A stretch of 64,000 nucleotides of DNA, taken from NCBI GenBank assembly GCA_029553955.1, contig JAKPJZ010000201.1, positions 1 through 64,000 on the forward strand, read 5' to 3'. The DNA is from Chloroflexota bacterium (lineage in GTDB: Bacteria > Chloroflexota > Anaerolineae > SpSt-313). The position numbers were made by a program, and so were the translations under genes. The notes beneath the pieces were generated by a model. That model did no database searches. It saw only the letters and a program-made list of their open reading frames with translations, and was not told the origin of the DNA. This document shows, in pieces, positions 50,168-58,592 of this stretch. The number at the start of each line of letters is the position of its first letter. The stretch's first letter is position 1.

Positions 50168-51430
50168 ATGGATTTGGAGGAAAGAATCGCCCAGGCAGTC
50201 GCCAGCCACTCGCAGGAGGCGCTCGAACTCCTGCAGGCGCTGGTCCGCCTGCCTTCCCTGGCCGGCGACGAGAAGGGATGCCAGGATCTGGTCGCGGCCA
50301 AGATGCAGCACATGCAATTGGACATCGACGTGTGGGATCCGCCCGATGCCGAATTGGCCACCCATCCCGCCTATGTGCCCGTCGGCATGAGCTACACGGG
50401 CCGGCCCAATGTCGTGGGCACCCTGCGCGGCGCCGGCGGTGGCCGCTCGCTGATTTTCAATGGCCATGTGGACGTGGTGCCGACCGGCCCCGAAGAGCTC
50501 TGGACTCATGGGCCCTGGAGTGGCGATTTCGTGGACGGCAAGGTCTACGGCCGGGGCGCCGCCGACATGAAGGGCGGCGTGGTGGCGATGCTTCTGGCCG
50601 TTCAGGCGCTGCAGAGCGCCGGAATCCGTCTGCAGGGCGATATCATCCTCGAAAGCGTGGTCGACGAGGAGCTCGGCGGCAACGGCACGCTGGCCTGTGT
50701 GCTGCGTGGCTACAAGGGTGACGGCTGCATCTTTACCGAGCCAAGCGGCGTCAGCCGCATGGGAATCGGCAACCGCGGCGCGCAGTACTTCCGGGTGATT
50801 GTCCCTGGCCAGGAGGGCGGAACCGAGTTCAAGCACCAACTGGTCAACCCGATCGCCAAGGCCATGGAGGTCTTCCAGGCGGTTGAGGCGTACTCGATCA
50901 TGCGCGAGGCCAGCGTCTACCATCCCCTCTACGAAGGCGTCTACGACACCAAGGTTCCCCTCGGCATCTGCAAGATCGCCGCGGGCGAGTGGCCTTCGAC
51001 CGTGGCAGGGCAGTGTGTGATGGAGGGCACCATCGAATGCCTGCCGGGCGAGGACATCCACCAGGTCAAGGCGGACTTTAGAGCGTACCTGGAGGAGTGG
51101 GGGCGCAAGGACCCCTGGCTCAGGGATCATCCGCTCACAGTCGAGTGGTTCGGTCTGTGGTTTGACGCTTCCATCATCGAGCCCGACCATCCGCTGGTGA
51201 CCACCCTGGCCGAGACGGCCACCGGCGTCACCGGCGAGGCGACGTTGGTCGGTGGCGCGGGCGGCTGCGATCTGCGGCTGCAGAACCTCTATGCCCATAC
51301 GCCGGCGGTGCTCTATGGCCCTGCGGGCAGCATGATCCATGGCACTGATGAGTACGTCGAGTGGAGGCAGGTGACGACGTGCGCCGAGATCCTGGCGCGC
51401 ATGGCCGTGCGCTGGTGCGGCCAGGCCTGA
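50168..51430 (+). CDS. M20-family metallohydrolase (ArgE/DapE-like)
   Basis: The 420-residue zinc hydrolase has SLIFNGHVDVVPTGPEELW near 96, KVYGRGAADMKGGVVAMLLA near 126 and ESVVDEELGGNGTLACVL near 162, the metal and catalytic sites of the ArgE/DapE group. GHVDVVP supplies the first His and Asp. Family members cleave N-acyl amino acids or peptides. In this cluster it might deacylate an imported N-acyl sugar amide or aminocyclitol. AGAGGAGGAGG precedes the ATG at 50168. Confidence 0.88.
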   Translation: MDLEERIAQAVASHSQEALELLQALVRLPSLAGDEKGCQDLVAAKMQHMQLDIDVWDPPDAELATHPAYVPVGMSYTGRPNVVGTLRGAGGGRSLIFNGHVDVVPTGPEELWTHGPWSGDFVDGKVYGRGAADMKGGVVAMLLAVQALQSAGIRLQGDIILESVVDEELGGNGTLACVLRGYKGDGCIFTEPSGVSRMGIGNRGAQYFRVIVPGQEGGTEFKHQLVNPIAKAMEVFQAVEAYSIMREASVYHPLYEGVYDTKVPLGICKIAAGEWPSTVAGQCVMEGTIECLPGEDIHQVKADFRAYLEEWGRKDPWLRDHPLTVEWFGLWFDASIIEPDHPLVTTLAETATGVTGEATLVGGAGGCDLRLQNLYAHTPAVLYGPAGSMIHGTDEYVEWRQVTTCAEILARMAVRWCGQA

Positions 51431-51497
51431 CGCCGCCATCGCCGATGGTTCAAGAGGCCCGGCGACTGTCGGGTGATCAGAGAACACAGGGGAAACG

Positions 51498-52499
51498 ATG
51501 GGACTGAAGAATGTTCGTTATGGGCAACAGATGGTCGAAGAGGTCGGGGCACTCCTCCCCGACTCCTTTGCCGTAGCCACGATGGCCGAGCCCTGGGCAG
51601 TGGTTGCGCTTCGCCTGGGGCGAACCCCTCACTACACACTCGAGGTCGCCGATATGGGCGAGGACGCGGTGGCGCAGGCCGAACGGGCCGTGCCGCCGGT
51701 CAAGGCGATCCTCGGCGTCGGCGGTGGCGCTTCCATGGATATGGCCAAGTACATCCACTGGAAGCGCGATATCCCGCTCTATCTCATGCCGACCATCGCC
51801 TCAGTCGACGCCGGGGTCACCTCCACCGTTGCCGTTCGGGTTGACGGCAAAGTGCGTTATGTCGGACAGTCGGAACCTGAGCTCGTCGCGGTGGACTATC
51901 CGGTGGTGCGAGGGGCGCCCGCCAGGCTGAACCGGGCAGGCGTGGGCGATATTCTCTCCATCCACACGGCGCTGTGGGACTGGAAGTGTGCCTCAGAGCG
52001 GCGCCAGGAGCCATACGATGCCGCCATCGCCGGCCGCGTAGGCGAGATGGTGCAACAGATGGCGAGCATGGCCACCGACCTGCGCGACGTTACCGATGCC
52101 GGTGTGAAGCTGCTCTTCGATCTCTACAACGGCGAGAACGACATCTGCGAGGGCTGGGGCAATAGCCGGCCCGAGGAGGGCTCGGAGCACTTTTTCGCCT
52201 ACAATGTAGAGTACCTGACCGGCAAGCATTTCGTGCACGGCGAGCTGGTGTGCCTGGGCGTGTACGTCCTGTCGTACCTGCAGGGGAACCGTGCCGATTG
52301 GGTGCACGAGTTCATCAACCAGGTGGGCGTGCGCTACCGGCTGTCGGACCTGAACATTACGCAGGAAGAGTTCCGTCAGGCGCTCTTGACCCTGAACCGC
52401 TACGTTCGGCAGGAGAACCTGTTCTACTCTGTGATCGACGAGACGATTATCGACGAGCAGGTCGCCGCCAAGATTTGTGCCGACCTGGACATCCTGTGA
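51498..52499 (+). CDS. Glycerol-1-phosphate dehydrogenase-like (iron/zinc alcohol dehydrogenase superfamily)
   Basis: The 333-residue protein resembles EgsA/AraM-type sn-glycerol-1-phosphate dehydrogenases, which share a fold with dehydroquinate synthase. NAD binding is in AILGVGGGASMDMAKY near 71 and the conserved PTIASVDAGVTSTVAVR lies near 97. Metal ligands are the Asp in AGVGDILSIHTA near 148 and His in KHFVHGELVCLGVYVLSYLQ near 246. In bacteria these enzymes act outside archaeal lipid synthesis; here a sugar or cyclitol phosphate is more likely. ATG at 51498; 14 bp separate its end from the next gene. Confidence 0.8.
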   Translation: MGLKNVRYGQQMVEEVGALLPDSFAVATMAEPWAVVALRLGRTPHYTLEVADMGEDAVAQAERAVPPVKAILGVGGGASMDMAKYIHWKRDIPLYLMPTIASVDAGVTSTVAVRVDGKVRYVGQSEPELVAVDYPVVRGAPARLNRAGVGDILSIHTALWDWKCASERRQEPYDAAIAGRVGEMVQQMASMATDLRDVTDAGVKLLFDLYNGENDICEGWGNSRPEEGSEHFFAYNVEYLTGKHFVHGELVCLGVYVLSYLQGNRADWVHEFINQVGVRYRLSDLNITQEEFRQALLTLNRYVRQENLFYSVIDETIIDEQVAAKICADLDIL

Positions 52500-52513
52500 G
52501 CGGGAGGCATACA

Positions 52514-54652
52514 ATGCAGGCGTGGTGGACGAAACCGATGCGTGCGGTCACCCTCGAGTTCCCTGCCTCGGATGTGTCGACGATTGACGTCGTAGGGATT
52601 GTCGACGAGCTGCACCGCGGCGCTGTGAACCTGATCTGCGTCTTTGCGACCGGCTACTATCCTGGGGGCTCCACCTTCTACCAGAGCAAGATCGCCCCAC
52701 ACTACCCTGGTCTCGGGGAGCGGGACCTGCTGGCCGATGCCGTTTCGCGAGCCCATCAGCACGGCCAGAAGGCGGTGGCCTACATCGCCTCGATCTGGGG
52801 AGGGCGGGACCTGTTCAATGCGCATCCCGATTGGGCGCAGCGCCACGCCGACGGCACAGTGACGAGCTGGGATGATGCCTACACCACGGTGGCGATGTGC
52901 CCCAACAGCCCGTATCGCGAGTACCTGGCCTCAATCGTGCGCGAGATTGCCGACAACTATGATGTGGACGGCTTTTACTTTGACGAGCCGAGCTTCCAGA
53001 GCTGGTGCAATTGCTCCTACTGCCAGGACAAGTTCTACCGCGAGTTCCACCAGCCGCTGCCTACTCGAGAGCAGTGGGATGATCCCGTCTTTCAAAAGTT
53101 CCTGCAGTGGCGCTATCGCCAGATCTCGAGCTGGCGGCAAGAGCTCTGTGAGCTTGGGCGGCGCCAGAATCGTGGCACCTTCGTCCAGGGGGCCTTTCCC
53201 CTGTCGTTCCTCGTCCCCAAGCCGATCGAAGTGTCGGGCGTGTCGTTCGACAACCCCTACCTGGCGCGCTTCGGCGTGCCCTGGTATGTGCCGTTGGCCC
53301 ATGCGGCCGACCTGGCCCAGTCGGCCAGAGCCGGCGATCTCCTGCACTTTGAGCTCTACCGGCGCTCCGTCCACGAGCCGCTATGGTGGTACGGCGTCAG
53401 CATGCGCTACGGGCAAGACATCGCGCAGGGCAAGCAGATACTGGTCCTCAACATGATGGCGCAGTCGCCCTTCGACTTGATCGGGCTGCCCGAGGCTGAG
53501 TTGCGGCTCTCGGTGGCCGAGCTCATCGCCAACTCGGGCTCGCCGCTCTTTGCGCGCTACTATCCGGATCGTGTGGATCAGAAGGGCTGGGATACGGTCT
53601 ACGAGTGTCTGCGCGAAGCAGCCGCGCTCGAGCCCTATCTGATCGACCGCGACAGCGCCAAATACGCGGCGATCCTCTACTCTCAGGCGACGGTGGATCG
53701 CTTCGACCATGAGGCCGGCAAGCCTTCGCACCTGGCCTGCATGAAAGGCTTTGCCAAGGCGCTCCTGCAGGGGCACATTCTCTTCGATATCGTGACTGAA
53801 GAGAACCTCGCCGAGAAGCTCGGCCGCTACAAAGTGTTGATCCTGCCCAACGCCGCCTGTCTCTCGAGCGCCAGCAAGGCGGCAATCCGCGAGTTCGCGG
53901 CGCGAGGCGGCGGCGTGGTGGCCTCTTACGAGTCGGGCATGTACGACGAGTTGGGACGGCGCACGCCCGAGGACGATCTGGCTGGGGTGCTGAAGATCGC
54001 CTATGGCGAGGAGCCTGCCGCCTGGTCGGGTTTCGACGTCTACATGCAGATGGGTGAGTGCAGCGGTGTCTTCCCGAGCATCGAGGCCGGCCAGCTCGTG
54101 CCCACTGGTGGCGTGCAGGTGCCGGTCGTCGCGGCCGGTGCCGAGGTCTTGAGCCAGACGCTGGGGGGTGCGGCCGTGCACTATGGCCCCATGGGCGAGC
54201 TTTCGGGAGTCCCGGCGATCACTATGGCCGATGCCGGCGAGCAGGGACGGGCGGTGTTCATCGCCCCGGCCCTGGGCAACCGCTATGGCGAGTTCGGCGT
54301 GCCGGCACACCGTGAGCTGATGGTTGGGACCGTGCTCTGGGCGGCCGGCGAGGGGCCGCAGGTGTGCCTCGAGAAGGCGCCGCAGACGATGGCCCTCACC
54401 GCCTTTGAGCAGGCGGGTGGCGAGCGGCTGATCATCCACTTGGTGAACAGCGTGCGCGATGAGATGGCGCAGGCGATCAGCCAGGTCGCCGAGAGCAGTG
54501 GCATGCGCATCCAGGTCGCGACGTCGCGCCGGCCCAAGAAGGTTATGTTCCTGCCCGAAGGGCGAGAGCTTGACTGCTCGCTGGAGGATGGCATCCTGAG
54601 CGTCGAGATCTCAACGGTGCGCTATCACTGCCTGGTGGTGCTCGAGTTCTAG
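52514..54652 (+). CDS. Putative glycoside hydrolase with GHL6-like barrel and GH42-type trimerisation domain
   Basis: The 712-residue protein is cytoplasmic (no signal peptide). The N-terminal 380 residues form a barrel with VAYIASIWGGRDLFNAHPDW near 79 and DNYDVDGFYFDEPSFQSWCN near 149. The latter supplies the acidic pair expected of the hypothetical-glycosidase-6 family. Residues about 390-620 resemble the beta-galactosidase trimerisation domain (YKVLILPNAACLSSASKAAI, then EFAARGGGVVASYESGMYDE). A C-terminal beta-rich part follows. It probably cleaves a glycosidic bond in the imported compound. Active-site assignment is tentative. Confidence 0.72.
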   Translation: MQAWWTKPMRAVTLEFPASDVSTIDVVGIVDELHRGAVNLICVFATGYYPGGSTFYQSKIAPHYPGLGERDLLADAVSRAHQHGQKAVAYIASIWGGRDLFNAHPDWAQRHADGTVTSWDDAYTTVAMCPNSPYREYLASIVREIADNYDVDGFYFDEPSFQSWCNCSYCQDKFYREFHQPLPTREQWDDPVFQKFLQWRYRQISSWRQELCELGRRQNRGTFVQGAFPLSFLVPKPIEVSGVSFDNPYLARFGVPWYVPLAHAADLAQSARAGDLLHFELYRRSVHEPLWWYGVSMRYGQDIAQGKQILVLNMMAQSPFDLIGLPEAELRLSVAELIANSGSPLFARYYPDRVDQKGWDTVYECLREAAALEPYLIDRDSAKYAAILYSQATVDRFDHEAGKPSHLACMKGFAKALLQGHILFDIVTEENLAEKLGRYKVLILPNAACLSSASKAAIREFAARGGGVVASYESGMYDELGRRTPEDDLAGVLKIAYGEEPAAWSGFDVYMQMGECSGVFPSIEAGQLVPTGGVQVPVVAAGAEVLSQTLGGAAVHYGPMGELSGVPAITMADAGEQGRAVFIAPALGNRYGEFGVPAHRELMVGTVLWAAGEGPQVCLEKAPQTMALTAFEQAGGERLIIHLVNSVRDEMAQAISQVAESSGMRIQVATSRRPKKVMFLPEGRELDCSLEDGILSVEISTVRYHCLVVLEF

Positions 54653-54678
54653 ACTGCGGACAAGAGAGGCCGTCGGCA

Positions 54679-55806
54679 GTGAGCGAGTATGCGCGGCTTG
54701 GGGTCGCATCCATCATCAATGCCACAGGTACGATGACGAGGCTGGGCGGTTCGCGCATCCTGCCGCAGGCGCTCGAGGCCATGGTGGCCGTCTCTCAAGA
54801 GTTTGTGGATCTGAATGCCTTGCTTGATGCTGCCGGAGCGAGGGTCGCCTGCCTGACCCGCGCTCCGGCAGCCTGCATTTGTGCAGGAGCGGCGGCCGGC
54901 ATCACGCTGGCTACGGCCGGCTGCATGACGGGCAGTGACCCCGAGCGGGTGCGTCGGCTGCCGGATACGCGGGGTATGCGCTGCGAGGTCGTTCTCGACG
55001 GCGCACAGGATAACCCCTTTGTGCATGCCGTCCTGCACACTGGTGCGAGGCCGGTACGAGCCGGCAGCCGATCGAGCCCGATGCGCGGGTCTGAGCTCGA
55101 GGCCGCGCTGAGCGGGCGGACGGCTGCAGTGATGTACTTTGTGGCCTATGCGAGTGCTGGGGGTCTGCCGCTCGAGCAGGTGATCGCCACAGCGCACGCG
55201 GCAGGCGTGCCGGCCATCGTCGATGCGGCGGCGCAACTGCCCCCGGTCGACAACCTGTGGCGCTACACCGAGATGGGCGCGGACATGGTGATCTTTAGCG
55301 GCGGTAAGGACATCCGCGGGCCGCAGGCATCAGGGTTTATCCTGGGGCAGCCTGACCTCGTGCAGGCCTGCCGGCTGAACGGTAGCCCCAATGAGGAAAC
55401 TATCTGCCGAGGGATGAAGATATCCAAAGAGGGCATTGTCGGCCTGGTGGTTGCCCTGGAGCACTATCTGCAGCGAGATTTCGCGGCCGAGATGGCCGGC
55501 TACGAGCGCTTGGTGGCCCGCATGGGCGCCATGCTGGCCGGCGCGGCGGGCCTCACGGCCTACCGCGTCTGCCCGGGGCCGGCGGACATCCAACCGAACA
55601 TAATCCCGCGGCTCTTCGTGGACCCGGATCCGGCTCTGGGCGCGAGCGGCGAGGATCTGGCCTGCCGGCTCTGGCAGGGTGACCCACCGATCGCGGTGGC
55701 GATGTCACCCACAGGGATCATCATCAACCCGCAGATGCTGACGGACGATGAAGCGCTGACCATCGCGCGGCGCCTGCGCGGGGAGGCTGCCGCGCGAGCC
55801 GGCTGA
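54679..55806 (+). CDS. SelA/DgaE-like PLP-dependent enzyme
   Basis: The 375-residue fold-type I PLP enzyme resembles selenocysteine synthase and D-glucosaminate-6-phosphate ammonia-lyase (DgaE). Motifs are SIINATGTMTRLGGSRILPQ at the N-terminus, CAGAAAGITLATAGCMTGSD near 69, PAIVDAAAQLPPVDNL near 178 and the PLP-Lys in DMVIFSGGKDIRGPQASGFI near 203. In DgaE-type enzymes an amino-sugar acid loses ammonia to give a keto-deoxy acid, which would fit an amino-sugar pathway. GTG at 54679 follows GAGAGG. The cluster otherwise lacks an aldolase. Confidence 0.82.
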   Translation: MSEYARLGVASIINATGTMTRLGGSRILPQALEAMVAVSQEFVDLNALLDAAGARVACLTRAPAACICAGAAAGITLATAGCMTGSDPERVRRLPDTRGMRCEVVLDGAQDNPFVHAVLHTGARPVRAGSRSSPMRGSELEAALSGRTAAVMYFVAYASAGGLPLEQVIATAHAAGVPAIVDAAAQLPPVDNLWRYTEMGADMVIFSGGKDIRGPQASGFILGQPDLVQACRLNGSPNEETICRGMKISKEGIVGLVVALEHYLQRDFAAEMAGYERLVARMGAMLAGAAGLTAYRVCPGPADIQPNIIPRLFVDPDPALGASGEDLACRLWQGDPPIAVAMSPTGIIINPQMLTDDEALTIARRLRGEAAARAG

Positions 55807-55841
55807 GTCATGCCGGCGATGACCGAGGAGGAGGCGAGCGC

Positions 55842-56723
55842 ATGAACAAGGTTGTATTAGGCATCTTCCCACATGCCGACGACGCGGCGAGCTCCTGCGG
55901 GGGCACGCTGGCCAGGTTTGCGGCCGAGGGCTGGCGGGTGATCCTGGCACGGGTGACGAACGACGACAAGGACTCGATGGACCTGCCGAGCAAGGCTGAG
56001 ACGGAGTTGGCGAACACGATCGAGTTCCACAGGGCAGCCGAGATCATGGGCGCCGAGATTGTCGAGCTGGGCTACGTCACCGACGTGCTGGGCGACGTCA
56101 ACATGGTGGGGCTGCGCGAGCGCATCGTATACCTGTTCCGCAAGTACCGGCCCTATGCAGTGTTCACCTTCGACCCCTATGCGCACTATGAGCCGAACCT
56201 GGACCATGTGCGAACGGCGCAGGCGGTGGAGGAGGCCTTCTGGGTTTCGAACTTTCATTTGCACTATCCCGAGCACCTGGGGCAGGGCTACCAACCGCAC
56301 TGTGTGTGCGAGCGCTGGTACTTTGGCCGCGTGCTGCCCGATGCCAACTATGCCGTGGACATCACCGACTATTTTGAGCAGAAGGTGCGGGCGCTCTGTG
56401 CGCACGACAAGATGATGCGCAACACGCTCCATCAACTGCAGCTGCAGTTACGAACCTGGGGTCGCCGTGTGCCGGCCATTGACCAGGCCATCGAGGGCGA
56501 CCTGCGGCCGATGGTGGAGGGCCTGCTACGCGCTCACAATGGGGAGTTGGCGCAGAGCTTTGGCATGGCCCCGGGGCACCTCGCCGAAGCCTTTCGCGTG
56601 AACCGCTTCGGCTTTTGGGAAGAGTTCGTACAGGCAGAGAGCGAGCCCCTGCCCGGCAAGCCCGAGGAGATGTTCAATCGCTCCTGCTTTGAGCCCGGCA
56701 AGGGGCCACGGCTGTTCAACTGA
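55842..56723 (+). CDS. PIG-L family N-deacetylase
   Basis: The 293-residue protein has the PIG-L zinc motif near the N-terminus (GIFPHADDAASSCGGTLARF, the HxDD site) and a second metal region (FTFDPYAHYEPNLDHVRTAQ near 109). It removes acetyl from N-acetylglucosamine-type or related amino-sugar groups. Its presence with sugar-import genes supports an N-acetylated amino-sugar or aminocyclitol substrate. GGAGGCGAGCGC precedes the ATG at 55842. Confidence 0.9.
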   Translation: MNKVVLGIFPHADDAASSCGGTLARFAAEGWRVILARVTNDDKDSMDLPSKAETELANTIEFHRAAEIMGAEIVELGYVTDVLGDVNMVGLRERIVYLFRKYRPYAVFTFDPYAHYEPNLDHVRTAQAVEEAFWVSNFHLHYPEHLGQGYQPHCVCERWYFGRVLPDANYAVDITDYFEQKVRALCAHDKMMRNTLHQLQLQLRTWGRRVPAIDQAIEGDLRPMVEGLLRAHNGELAQSFGMAPGHLAEAFRVNRFGFWEEFVQAESEPLPGKPEEMFNRSCFEPGKGPRLFN

Positions 56724-56754
56724 TGCGAGCGACGCCCGAGAGAGGAAGGCCCCC

Positions 56755-57705
56755 GTGCGACCGCTGAGGATCTTTTTCGCTACCGATATCCATGGCTCCG
56801 AGACCTGCTTCCGCAAGTTCATCAATGCCGGTCAGGCGTATCAGGCCGACGCGTTGGTGATGGGCGGCGATATCACCGGCAAGATGATCGTGCTGCTGGT
56901 GGCCGGGGCGGGGGGCATATGGTCTGTGCAGTGGCTGGGCGCCCGCCGGACGGTGACGGGCGATGAACTGGCGGCCCTCGAGAAGGAGATCAGCATGGCG
57001 GGCTGCTACCCCTACCGCACGACGCCGGAGGAGGTGGCCGCCCTCGAGGCCGACCCCGATGAGCTCAAGCGCGTCTTCCGCACGACGATGCAGGAAGCGG
57101 TGCGGCGCTGGCTGCTGCTGGCCGAAGAGCGGCTGCGCGGCACGGGCATCGAGTGCTACGTGACGCCGGGCAACGACGATGACCTCTTCGTCGACCAGGC
57201 CTTTGCGAGCCTGAATGGGGTGACCAACCCCGAGAGCCGCTTGGTGCACATCAAGGGTGAGGTCGAAATGATCTCCAGCGGCTACAGCAATCGCACGCCG
57301 TGGAACAGCCCCCGCGAACTGGAGGAAGAGCAGCTGGCGGAAAAGATCTCGGCGCTGGCCGCACAGCTCCAGGCGCCGCAGCGGGCCATCTTCAACTTTC
57401 ACTGCCCGCCCTACGACGTAGGCCTCGACACGGCTCCCCGCCTCGATGCCACGCTCAAGCCGGTGACGGGGATTGGCGGGGTGCAGATGATCCCCGTGGG
57501 CAGCACGGCGGTGCTGGAGGCGATCACGCATTTCCGTCCCCTGCTGGGCCTGCATGGGCATATCCACGAGTCACGAGGGGCGGTGAAGGTGGGGCCGACC
57601 CTCTGCGTCAATCCGGGTAGCGAGTACACCGAGGGCATCCTGAGGGGCTGCCTGGTCCTGCTGGACGGCAAGCGCGTGCGCGATTACCTTCTCACCAGCG
57701 GCTAG
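56755..57705 (+). CDS. Metallophosphoesterase (calcineurin-like)
   Basis: The 316-residue protein has calcineurin-like metal sites: IFFATDIHGSETCFRKF at the N-terminus, DALVMGGDITG near 35, VTPGNDDDLFVDQAF near 136 and NFHCPPYDVG near 209. LGLHGHIHESRG lies near 262. It hydrolyses a phosphomonoester or diester; the substrate is unknown. The GTG at 56755 has GAGGAAGG upstream. The gene belongs to the cluster by orientation and spacing. Confidence 0.85.
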   Translation: MRPLRIFFATDIHGSETCFRKFINAGQAYQADALVMGGDITGKMIVLLVAGAGGIWSVQWLGARRTVTGDELAALEKEISMAGCYPYRTTPEEVAALEADPDELKRVFRTTMQEAVRRWLLLAEERLRGTGIECYVTPGNDDDLFVDQAFASLNGVTNPESRLVHIKGEVEMISSGYSNRTPWNSPRELEEEQLAEKISALAAQLQAPQRAIFNFHCPPYDVGLDTAPRLDATLKPVTGIGGVQMIPVGSTAVLEAITHFRPLLGLHGHIHESRGAVKVGPTLCVNPGSEYTEGILRGCLVLLDGKRVRDYLLTSG

Positions 57706-57738
57706 GTCCCGCCTCCGGCGTGTGGTAGGAGATGGCAT

Positions 57739-58485
57739 ATGGTCGAAACGGATCTGAAGGCAGAGGGCAGGCGGGTCGTCGAGCGGGGTGAGGCAGCGGG
57801 GGTCAGGCTGCGCCTGCTGGGTGGGGTGGCCATCGCACTGATCTCGCCCCGAGGTGCCAGCCATGCGCAACTGGCGCGCGAGTACGCTGATATCGACTGC
57901 GTCGGCCTGCACCGCGACGCCCGCCAGATCTCTGATCTCTTTGCCGCCCTGGGCTACGAGCACGATCAGCGCTTCAACGCCCTGCATGGCTACAAGCGCC
58001 TGATCTTCTACGACGAACAGGGACGCCATGCCGATATCTTTCTCGACCGCTTCGAGATGTGCCACACCCTCGATCTGAAAGGGCGCCTGCTCGACGGTTA
58101 CCTGACGCTGCCCGCGGTGGACCTGTTGATCACCAAGCTCCAGATTGTGCAGCTCAACGACAAGGACCTGCGCGACATCCTCGCGCTGCTCCTGGATCAT
58201 GAGATCGAGGCAACGGAAGGCTCGGGGAAGATCGATGCGGCCTATCTGGCCGGCCTGACCTCGGCCGACTGGGGCCTCCACACCACCCTGAGCGACAATC
58301 TGGCGCGCGCTCGCGACGAGTGGCCCAACTACCTCAACGAGGCGGAAGGCCAGGTGGTCGCCGCGCGCATCGAAGCCTTGCTCGTGGCCATGGAGCGGGC
58401 CCCGAAGACGCTCGCCTGGCGGCTGCGCGCCCGCATCGGCCGGCGTGTGGAGTGGTACGAGCTACCCGACGAGGTGGCTCGCTGA
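57739..58485 (+). CDS. Nucleotidyltransferase-fold protein
   Basis: The 248-residue protein has the nucleotidyltransferase superfamily pattern: VRLRLLGGVAIALISPRG near 22, YADIDCVGLHRDA near 49 with the Asp-x-Asp-like pair, and HADIFLDRF near 97. A helical C-terminal part follows. AbiEii/MNT-type and aminoglycoside-modifying-type proteins share this fold. No antitoxin-like partner is adjacent, so a toxin-antitoxin role is not supported. Function unknown; it may modify a sugar or protein. ATG at 57739 follows AGGAGATGG. Confidence 0.65.
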   Translation: MVETDLKAEGRRVVERGEAAGVRLRLLGGVAIALISPRGASHAQLAREYADIDCVGLHRDARQISDLFAALGYEHDQRFNALHGYKRLIFYDEQGRHADIFLDRFEMCHTLDLKGRLLDGYLTLPAVDLLITKLQIVQLNDKDLRDILALLLDHEIEATEGSGKIDAAYLAGLTSADWGLHTTLSDNLARARDEWPNYLNEAEGQVVAARIEALLVAMERAPKTLAWRLRARIGRRVEWYELPDEVAR

Positions 58486-58592
58486 CCGCCGCATGCCGCC
58501 GAGAATGGCGAGGGAAGGAGGTGCAAGGGAGCCAAGACCGCGCTTGGGCACCGACGCTAGCCATCCATCATACCCCATAAGGAGGTGTACCT

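Noticed and set aside
57739-58485. Nucleotidyltransferase-like protein as an AbiEii/MNT toxin
   Set aside because: No adjacent antitoxin (AbiEi or HEPN-like) gene; it sits within a metabolic cluster.
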